Shown here in pieces: positions 27,701 to 33,338 of a stretch of 47,965 nt of DNA (position 1 is its first letter; each line of letters opens with the position of its first letter). The notes under the pieces are model-generated. The model ran no database searches and was not told the origin of the DNA. It saw nothing but the letters and a program-made list of their open reading frames with translations. The stretch is taken from assembly GCA_028291345.1 (NCBI GenBank), contig JAQGIF010000195.1:1-47965 (forward strand), given 5' to 3'. The stretch comes from Rhodospirillales bacterium. GTDB taxonomy: Bacteria > Pseudomonadota > Alphaproteobacteria > BOG-932 > Roseiterribacteraceae. A program made the position numbers and the translations under genes.

Positions 27701-28245
27701 TTAAAGAGGTCGGTGTCGAGCTTTACCAGCAGATGTTGGAAGAGGCCGTCGCCGTCGCGAAGAGCGGCGTGTCGGACGAGGCGCTGCCGCCAGAGCAATG
27801 GACGCCGCAGATCAATCTGGGAATTCCGGTATTAATACCAGAGGCTTATGTCTCAGAGTTGAATGTTCGCCTGAACCTCTATCGCCGGTTGGCTGAGCTG
27901 CGGACGCGTGAGGAACTCGAGGCGTTCGGGGCGGAACTTATCGACCGGTTTGGGCCGTTGCCGCCGGAAGTCGAGAACCTGCTCGACACCGTTGTCATTA
28001 AACAGCTTTGCCGTTCTGCAGGGGTCGAAAAACTGGATGTCGGGTCCAAGGGCGCGATGATTTCGTTCCGCAATAACAGCTTCAACCATGTCGACCAGCT
28101 AATGGCCTGGGTGATGAAGCAGGCGGGCACGGTGAAGATCAGGCCGGACCAGAAACTGATCTATAGCCGCGCCTGGGAGCAACCGGACAAGCGCCTGAAG
28201 GGCGCGCGTGGGCTGATGGGGGAACTGGCGCTGCTGGCGGCGTGA
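24700..28245 (+). CDS. mfd: Transcription-repair coupling factor Mfd
   Basis: An 1181-residue Mfd, of typical full length. An N-terminal UvrB-homology module (residues about 20-350, [15 protein letters not shown] and [12 protein letters not shown]) binds UvrA. The RNA-polymerase-interacting domain lies near residues 505-590 ([21 protein letters not shown]). The RecG-like translocase follows, with Walker A [12 protein letters not shown] near residue 663 and DEEQHFG near 763. [35 protein letters not shown] lies in motifs V-VI (split here for description), and the C-terminal TRCF domain ends the protein. It removes RNA polymerase stalled at lesions and recruits UvrA for excision repair. The start is GTG at 24700 within the overlap with sdhE. 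Confidence 0.97.
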   Translation: [1181 protein letters not shown]

Positions 28246-28300
28246 TGGATTTCTTATTGTGTTGGCATCGTAATCGGATCGCCTACACGCGAGGGCCAAA

Positions 28301-28538
28301 ATGCCGTTGAATATCGGCAGTGAAGAGCTCAATCGGCTCTCCGAGCAGCTTGCTGCAATCACGCATGTCACGAAACAGGTGCAGTGAAGCTTGGGCTACA
28401 AAGCGAACTGAGTCGGGACCTTGAGGCGGTGCCACTGCGCGAGCGGGTAAAGGCATTGTAGGATCGCATCCTGGCGCGCCCGCCGACAGGCGATGGAGCG
28501 GGTAAGAGTTTCTACGATTCGCTTGTGATGACGATTGA
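28301..28538 (+). pseudogene. Relic of a VapB-type antitoxin (PSK/Rv0623-like)
   Basis: From ATG 28301 the frame reads MPLNIGSEELNRLSEQLAA, the classic start of Rv0623-type VapB antitoxins, and then stops at 28385. A one-base loss in an A-run near 28373 restores the family sequence in another frame: TGAVKLGLQSELSRDL, VPLRERVKAL, an in-frame TAG at 28459, then DRILARPPTGDGAGKSFYDSL. With one frameshift, one stop and an eroded C-terminus it cannot encode a working antitoxin. No VapC toxin reading frame follows, so the toxin has been lost. The remaining bases from mfd to the next gene hold nothing else recognised. Confidence 0.8.
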
Positions 28539-28590
28539 TCTTCGTCGCGTCGCTCCGCTTTCCGTCGAGCAGTTCGTGCCAGGGGCGCGC

Positions 28591-28824
28591 TCAGATTTCC
28601 TTGACGCCAGCGCTCAATATGATCGCCGCCGCTTGCTTTACCGTACCTCTAGGCTCGGCGCTCTCGATGGCCTTCGTGCCTCCCGCCCCCGCCAGCTGCG
28701 ACTTCGCGCGCTCAAGGCGGTGAGCGCGTCGCTCGGGCGACAGTTTGAACATGCGGTCGGCTTCATGCGCGACCTGCGTCTCGCTGATCGAGAACGAGCG
28801 CGTGCCGATCTTGAGCGTGAGCAT
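28591..28824 (-). CDS. Small protein of unknown function (77 aa)
   Basis: The frame from ATG 28824 has a strong GGGGAGAG ribosome binding site 5 bases upstream and encodes a charged, helical protein. It begins MLTLKIGTRSFSISETQVAH, has a basic central helix (SPERRAHRLERAKSQLAG) and ends KQAAAIILSAGVKEI. No transmembrane segment or cysteine motif is present and no family is recognised. Longer plus-strand frames opposite it lack any ribosome binding site or recognisable product. It lies downstream of the methyltransferase on the same strand with a 112-base gap. Confidence 0.6.
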   Translation of the reverse strand: MLTLKIGTRSFSISETQVAHEADRMFKLSPERRAHRLERAKSQLAGAGGTKAIESAEPRGTVKQAAAIILSAGVKEI

Positions 28825-28936
28825 GGTCTCTCCCCTTTGTTCCAGAACACCGATTGCTCGGACGTTCGCCCTCAAACCGGCGCACCGAACGCGGTCAGCG
28901 CTGGCACGGTCCAAGCAATCGTCATAGACAATTTCG

Positions 28937-29752
28937 TCAGACCTTCGCCCAACCGCAATGCTGGTGTGCGAAGCCAATTTGGCCGTGGACCGCCGTCACT
29001 GCTTGGCGTAGGCGGTCCTCAAGGCTGTCGATATCTATTTCTCCAGGTTTTACGAGACCGACGTCCTCAGCTCTTGGAAGCAGGGTGCGGAATGTCTCAG
29101 CCGCCCAGGGGTAGAGGGGCGAATTGGGGCCGCCACCAACCGGGGTCTCGGAGAACAGGCTTGGTAGCGGGAGCCCAGCATTATGAAAATGCTCGATCAT
29201 CCGGGCGCCGGCATCCGGATGCGTCACCACGGAACCGAAGGTCTTATTGATCAGGTCGGACGTTTGCTGCCATAGCGGTACCGAGGGGTAGGACCACCAT
29301 GTGCCCATGAGGAACACCTCGTGGAAAGCTATCGCGCCGCCGGGCCGGACATGGGTTGCTGCTGCACGGATCAACGCAACCGGATCGCTCTGGTGGACCA
29401 GCACGTAGCGACCGATCGCCAGATCGCAGGTTCCGGATCTGGCGACCTCGCTGGCGTTTCCCTCGACGAACTCGATATTGGCGTGGCCCGCGGCGTTCGC
29501 GCGCGCACGCGCGGCGATGATGGCGGTCGGGTTGCGATCAATGGCAATGACCGTGCCGGTCGGCCCCACGATCTCGGCAGCGAGTAACGCGACATCGCCC
29601 ACGCCGCAACCGAGATCGACTACCCGCATGCCTGGCGCAAGCCCGGCCTCGCGCAAGAGTCGCATGGTGATCGGTCTGAGATTCTCCGCTTGCAGCATCA
29701 GGCGACGAAGCTCTTGCTTCGAGTGACCCAGAACGTACGTGTCTTCGACCAT
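28937..29752 (-). CDS. Class I SAM-dependent methyltransferase
   Basis: A 271-residue methyltransferase. Motif I is VVDLGCGVGDVALLAA (residues about 44-59), the acidic residue of motif II is in VIAIDRNPTAI, and IEFVEGNASEV and CDLAIGRYVLVHQ complete the SAM site. The following LIRAAATHVRPGGAIAFHEV is the typical post-motif region of UbiE/Methyltransf_25-type enzymes. The substrate is unknown; small molecules are more likely than nucleic acid. A GGGGAG ribosome binding site precedes the ATG at 29752. The upstream region 29753-30039 holds no gene but contains an inverted repeat that may control it. Confidence 0.85.
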   Translation of the reverse strand: MVEDTYVLGHSKQELRRLMLQAENLRPITMRLLREAGLAPGMRVVDLGCGVGDVALLAAEIVGPTGTVIAIDRNPTAIIAARARANAAGHANIEFVEGNASEVARSGTCDLAIGRYVLVHQSDPVALIRAAATHVRPGGAIAFHEVFLMGTWWSYPSVPLWQQTSDLINKTFGSVVTHPDAGARMIEHFHNAGLPLPSLFSETPVGGGPNSPLYPWAAETFRTLLPRAEDVGLVKPGEIDIDSLEDRLRQAVTAVHGQIGFAHQHCGWAKV

Positions 29753-29890
29753 GGCGGTCTCCCCAAGTTCGGGCGCCCATGCGTCACGCGGCTCACCATC
29801 CTGTTGGGAGCACCATGCGAAAGACCGGGCTGTGGCTTCGGAGGCTCGGTCACGGCGGCTACAAAGCCGTTACACGCCAGGAGAAAACGG

Positions 29891-29902
29891 TTACATCTGT
29901 AA
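29891..29902. promoter_or_regulatory. Possible operator upstream of the methyltransferase
   Basis: TTACA-TC-TGTAA is an inverted repeat about 140 bases upstream of the methyltransferase start, with a half-site-like GTTACA about 23 bases away (29869-29874). The TACA-N2-TGTA core resembles sites used by several winged-helix and TetR-family repressors. No regulator gene is adjacent, so the assignment is weak. Confidence 0.25.
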
Positions 29903-30039
29903 TGTCGAGCCCGACGTCGGGCCGCTTCACGATTTATGGCTGCGAGCCTTTGACTATCCGGCCGCCTTCGCCATCTCCACCTTAATCCGCTGGACGGTCT
30001 TGGTTCAATCCTGAATCTCAACAGGCGCTAGGCAACGCT

Positions 30040-30843
30040 TTACTCGTACTGCAACAGGAACGCCGCCGCTCCACGGGGAGCGCGATAGCGGATCGGGTTA
30101 TAGAACGGCGACAGCACGTTCAGCAGCCGGGGCAGGGCGAAACGGCCGAAACGCTTGCGGTATGTTTTCTCCGACGAAATCGAGGTTGCGCGCTGCCCCT
30201 CGGTCATCCGGACGCGGTCGCAGGCGAGCAGGGCGTCGCTGACATCCTTGCCGAATTTCGACAGATGTCGCACTGCGAGAAAAAAGCCGCCGAGGCGCGA
30301 GGCGTATGAGAACGGTCTAGATATGGCCTTATGCACGTCAAAACAGACCGAACGATGCTCATATTCTTCGGCCAGATGCCATTTCCACAACGCGACGACG
30401 CGTGGGTCGGCCCCGGCCAGGAGATCGTCGATTTGGGTGAAGAAGAACTCGGCCTGGATGATGCCGAGGCTTTCGAAGCCCTCGCAATAGGCTGCGTTGA
30501 AGCGCAGTGACTTGGTCTTCAGGAACTCATCGTAATCGGCCTGCAGCCTATCACCGATCGGCTTCACTGCGTCATAGCCTGCCTCTTCGATCTTCTGGTT
30601 GAACAGCCGGTGCTGGCGGTAATGGTTGGATTCCTGCTTTACGAACAGGTCGATATCGCCGCGCAATTCGGAGTATTTTTCGCCGGTGAGCATCTCCTTG
30701 GCGCGCAGCATGACCCGATTGAGATAGGTCTCGACAAAGGGCAGCGATAGCGAGCCGGCATTGGTGATCTGGGCGAATTCGGTGCTCGGGCACCAATGGG
30801 GCAGTGCGTCCTGGAAGGTCAATCCCGGTTTGCGTGGCTTCAT
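30040..30843 (-). CDS. Predicted metal-dependent hydrolase (PF10118/COG3687, ferritin-like diiron plan)
   Basis: A 267-residue soluble, helix-rich protein. Candidate metal ligands are arranged as in diiron four-helix bundles: E71, H74 and H78 in FVKQESNHYRQHRL; E121 and E124 in YCEGFESLG; and E159, E160 and H163 in WHLAEEYEHRSVCFDV. The family is annotated as predicted metal-dependent hydrolase with no defined reaction, and is common in sphingomonads and mycobacteria that degrade lipids, steroids or xenobiotics. It follows the lipoprotein esterase gene on the same strand after 15 bases, suggesting joint expression. Diiron oxidase or oxygenase chemistry is an alternative to hydrolysis, given the ligand pattern. 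Confidence 0.8.
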   Translation of the reverse strand: MKPRKPGLTFQDALPHWCPSTEFAQITNAGSLSLPFVETYLNRVMLRAKEMLTGEKYSELRGDIDLFVKQESNHYRQHRLFNQKIEEAGYDAVKPIGDRLQADYDEFLKTKSLRFNAAYCEGFESLGIIQAEFFFTQIDDLLAGADPRVVALWKWHLAEEYEHRSVCFDVHKAISRPFSYASRLGGFFLAVRHLSKFGKDVSDALLACDRVRMTEGQRATSISSEKTYRKRFGRFALPRLLNVLSPFYNPIRYRAPRGAAAFLLQYE

Positions 30844-30858
30844 GGCGTTCCCACCCCC

Positions 30859-31776
30859 TTATTCCGCTTCGGCCCTCGTTTTACTGACGAAGCCGACGAT
30901 GTCGGCCAACACAGGTGCGCGCCCACGGAACAGCGAGGTGAGCGCCAGCACGCTGCCGATATGCTGTACGCCAGGATAATATCGGTCTTCGACCCTGCCG
31001 CCAAGCGCGCGAAGCTTGTTCGCCAGGTTATGGCTGTTATAGGGACCGACTGTGGTGTCGGCATCGCCGGTCACCAGTAGTAAAGGCGGGGCGTCGCCTC
31101 TCGCATAGGTGATCGGCTGGGTGACAGCCATGTCGGGAACGACCTCGAAGATCGGCTTAACATCGCTCCGGGTCAGCGGCAGAAAATCATAGGGGCCGGA
31201 AATACCGATGCCGCCGGCTAGCTTCGCGCCCGCGACGCCGGCCCTGGTCAAGTAATCTTGGTCGAGCACCAGCATGATAGAAAGATAGGCGCCGGCCGAG
31301 TGGCCGGCCACGAATATGCTTTTCGGGTCGCCGCCATAGTGGGCGATGTTCTTGAGCGTCCAGGCCGTCGCGGCTGCGGCATCCTCCAGGAATCCGGGGA
31401 AGGTTACCTCGGGATAAACCCGGTAATTGGGCACGACGACGACCGCGCCTATACTGGCCAGCGCCTGGGCGGCGAACAGATAGTTCTTCTTGTCGCCCTC
31501 CTGCCATGCGCCGCCATAAAAGAAAACAATCACCGGCGCGTAGGGCTTCAGGGTCTTGGGCACATAGAGATCGAGCCGCTGCTTGGCCTCTTCGCCATAG
31601 GCGATGTCACGTGTGATTGTCAGGCCACCGGTCGGGATCACCGCATTCAATAGATCGACCGGCGCGCAGGCAACGAGCGCAGTCAGCATTGCGCTTAGGC
31701 CGGTGACAGTTCGGACCGCGCCGTGATAGGGGCGCGCGATTGTCGATAGGTGGGGGAGCGGCAGGCGAGCAGCCAA
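30859..31776 (-). CDS. Alpha/beta hydrolase esterase, probable lipoprotein (BD-FAE/kynurenine formamidase-like)
   Basis: A 305-residue serine hydrolase. An N-terminal hydrophobic stretch ends in LVAC (C37), a plausible lipobox that would place the enzyme on the periplasmic side of a membrane. The oxyanion-hole motif is FFYGGAWQ (residues 85-92), the nucleophile is S160 in VAGHSAGAYLS, and the acid and histidine lie in LLVTGDADTTVGP and YPGVQHIGSV. This layout matches the esterase/formamidase group containing BD-FAE. Probable substrates are short-chain or aryl esters. The start is uncertain because an ATG at codon 30 would give a shorter, more typical lipoprotein signal. It precedes the metal-dependent hydrolase gene by 15 bases. 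Confidence 0.87.
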   Translation of the reverse strand: MAARLPLPHLSTIARPYHGAVRTVTGLSAMLTALVACAPVDLLNAVIPTGGLTITRDIAYGEEAKQRLDLYVPKTLKPYAPVIVFFYGGAWQEGDKKNYLFAAQALASIGAVVVVPNYRVYPEVTFPGFLEDAAAATAWTLKNIAHYGGDPKSIFVAGHSAGAYLSIMLVLDQDYLTRAGVAGAKLAGGIGISGPYDFLPLTRSDVKPIFEVVPDMAVTQPITYARGDAPPLLLVTGDADTTVGPYNSHNLANKLRALGGRVEDRYYPGVQHIGSVLALTSLFRGRAPVLADIVGFVSKTRAEAE

Positions 31777-31823
31777 GTGGAGACTCCGGGGAGGGCGTGG
31801 TCTGCTGAAAGGCTTTAAAGCTA

Positions 31824-32477
31824 TCAGGCGTGGGAGGCCATGATTTCGTCGCCGGTGGCCAGCAACGCGTCGAACAGCGGCAGAAACGAGATCGGCTCCT
31901 GCGCTCCGGCCAAGGCATAGCGCCGGTCGAAGATGAAATAGGGCACGCCGGCAATGCCGGTTTGATGGCCCAGCGCATCGATCGTGGTCACGGTGTCGGT
32001 CTCATCGCCGCTGATCAGAAACGCATGAGCCGCTAGGGGATCGAGGCCGATATCGGTGGCGCAATTCGCTAATACGCGAGTATCGCCGATATCCTCACCA
32101 CGTTCGAAAAATCCGGAGAAAAGCCGCTCCGCCATGGCGTCGTCTTTCTGCGATCGGGCCGCGAAACGCATCAGCCGGTGGGCCGCCATCGTATTCGGCA
32201 TCCGCGTGATTCGGTCGAACTTAAAATGGATCCCGTCCTTGGCTCCGGCCTCTTCCAGGACACGCTCCATGGCGGTTAACCGGTCGAAATCGACGGGCTT
32301 GCCTAGCGGGCGCTGCCGCCGGTCGACGCCTTCCGGCGGCAGTTCGGGGTTGAGCTGGAATGGCTGCCAGACCGTGCGCATGGTCAATCGCGGGCGCAGT
32401 TCACGCGCCCGCGCCAGACGGCGGCGGCCAATGAAACACCAGGGGCAGGAGAAGTCCGCGAAGACTTCGATCAACAT
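31824..32477 (-). CDS. DsbA-family oxidoreductase (FrnE-like)
   Basis: A 217-residue cytoplasmic thioredoxin-fold protein of the DsbA/FrnE group. The redox motif CPWC is at residues 11-14 in VFADFSCPWCFIGRRRL. The long helical insertion follows, and the cis-proline loop GVPYFIFDRRYALAGAQ is near residue 178. There is no signal peptide, so it acts inside the cell, unlike true DsbA. FrnE-like proteins have roles in polyketide biosynthesis or oxidative-stress tolerance, and the fold is shared with 2-hydroxychromene-2-carboxylate isomerase, although the CxxC favours redox chemistry. It lies upstream of the esterase with a 47-base gap, so DsbA-like, esterase and metal-dependent hydrolase may form an operon. 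Confidence 0.9.
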   Translation of the reverse strand: MLIEVFADFSCPWCFIGRRRLARARELRPRLTMRTVWQPFQLNPELPPEGVDRRQRPLGKPVDFDRLTAMERVLEEAGAKDGIHFKFDRITRMPNTMAAHRLMRFAARSQKDDAMAERLFSGFFERGEDIGDTRVLANCATDIGLDPLAAHAFLISGDETDTVTTIDALGHQTGIAGVPYFIFDRRYALAGAQEPISFLPLFDALLATGDEIMASHA

Positions 32478-32569
32478 TCTCTATTCCCTCAACATCGAAC
32501 TCAGCGACGTACGCGCGGCGTCAGCCCTAATATAAGATTGAAATACGATACGCGCAGACCCTCGTCTCG

Positions 32570-32600
32570 GATGATTTGGGCTTAGATGATTTGGGGCTTG
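32570..32600. repeat. Tandem imperfect 15/16-bp direct repeat
   Basis: GATGATTTGGGCTTA (32570-32584) is followed directly by GATGATTTGGGGCTTG (32585-32600), in the gap between kdpE and the DsbA-like gene. It is probably a slippage duplication just downstream of the kdpE stop. Confidence 0.7.
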
Positions 32601-32606
32601 GATAAT

Positions 32607-33338
32607 CTAATTTTCCTCGGCCAACCGGTAGCCGATCCCGGGTTCGGTCAGGATATAGCGCGGCTGGGATGGGTTATCGCCCAGCTTCTGGCGCAGATGC
32701 GCGACATGGATTCTGAGATAATGCGTGTCTTCCAGATGAGCGGTGCCCCACACCTCGCGCAGCAGTTGCTGATGGGTCAGGACACGGCCGGGATTGGCGG
32801 CCAGCAGGCGCAGTATGCCGTATTCTTTGCGCGAAAGGCGCACCTCCGCCCCCGCCACCGTGACCCGGCGCTTGCCGAGATCGACGGTCAGGGCGCCGTG
32901 GGTGAAAACCGGGTCGCGGGCAATGCCGTCGCCACGCTTGCGCAGCGCCGCGCGGACGCGGGCCATCAACTCGGCGATGCTGAATGGCTTGGTCAGGTAA
33001 TCTTCCGCCCCGCCATCGAGAGCGCGGACCTTTTCAATATCGCCGGAGCGCACCGACAGCACGATGATTGGGATGGTCGACCATTCGCGGATCTGCTCGA
33101 TTACGGTCTGCCCATCTATGTCGGGTAGACCGAGATCGAGGATGACGAGGTCGACCTTGTCCACCGCCGTGCGAGTGATCGCTTCCTCGCCGCGCCCGGC
33201 CTCGATCACCTCATAGCCGTAGGCGTTGAGGCTGATCCGCAGGAACCGCCTGATTTGCGGCTCGTCATCGACGATGAGGATCTTAGCGAGGGCGGTCGAC
33301 GGTTCGTCGGAGGTGCTATGGGTGTCTGAAACTGTCAC
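32607..33338 (-). CDS. kdpE: KDP operon response regulator KdpE
   Basis: A 243-residue OmpR/PhoB-family response regulator. The receiver domain has the acidic pair DD in ILIVDDEPQIRR, the phosphorylation site D68 in VILDLGLPDIDG, and the conserved Lys in YLTKPFSIAEL. The C-terminal winged helix includes LLAANPGRVLTHQQLLREVWG and HYLRIHVAHLRQKLG. When phosphorylated by KdpD it activates the kdpFABC operon at low external potassium. The GTG start at 33338 overlaps the kdpD stop. An extra 15 residues at the N-terminus compared with E. coli KdpE appear unstructured. Confidence 0.96.
   Translation of the reverse strand: MTVSDTHSTSDEPSTALAKILIVDDEPQIRRFLRISLNAYGYEVIEAGRGEEAITRTAVDKVDLVILDLGLPDIDGQTVIEQIREWSTIPIIVLSVRSGDIEKVRALDGGAEDYLTKPFSIAELMARVRAALRKRGDGIARDPVFTHGALTVDLGKRRVTVAGAEVRLSRKEYGILRLLAANPGRVLTHQQLLREVWGTAHLEDTHYLRIHVAHLRQKLGDNPSQPRYILTEPGIGYRLAEEN

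Noticed and set aside
26389-27798. 469-codon minus-strand ORF within mfd
   Set aside because: Antisense shadow of the Mfd translocase domains; low-complexity His/Arg/Gln-rich product.
28525-29250. 241-codon plus-strand ORF
   Set aside because: It continues the broken vapB frame and lies opposite the 77-aa gene and the methyltransferase. Its product is Arg-rich, matches nothing and has no ribosome binding site.
28301-29752. Active vapBC toxin-antitoxin system
   Set aside because: The antitoxin is broken by a frameshift and a stop, and no PIN-domain toxin frame was found on either strand.
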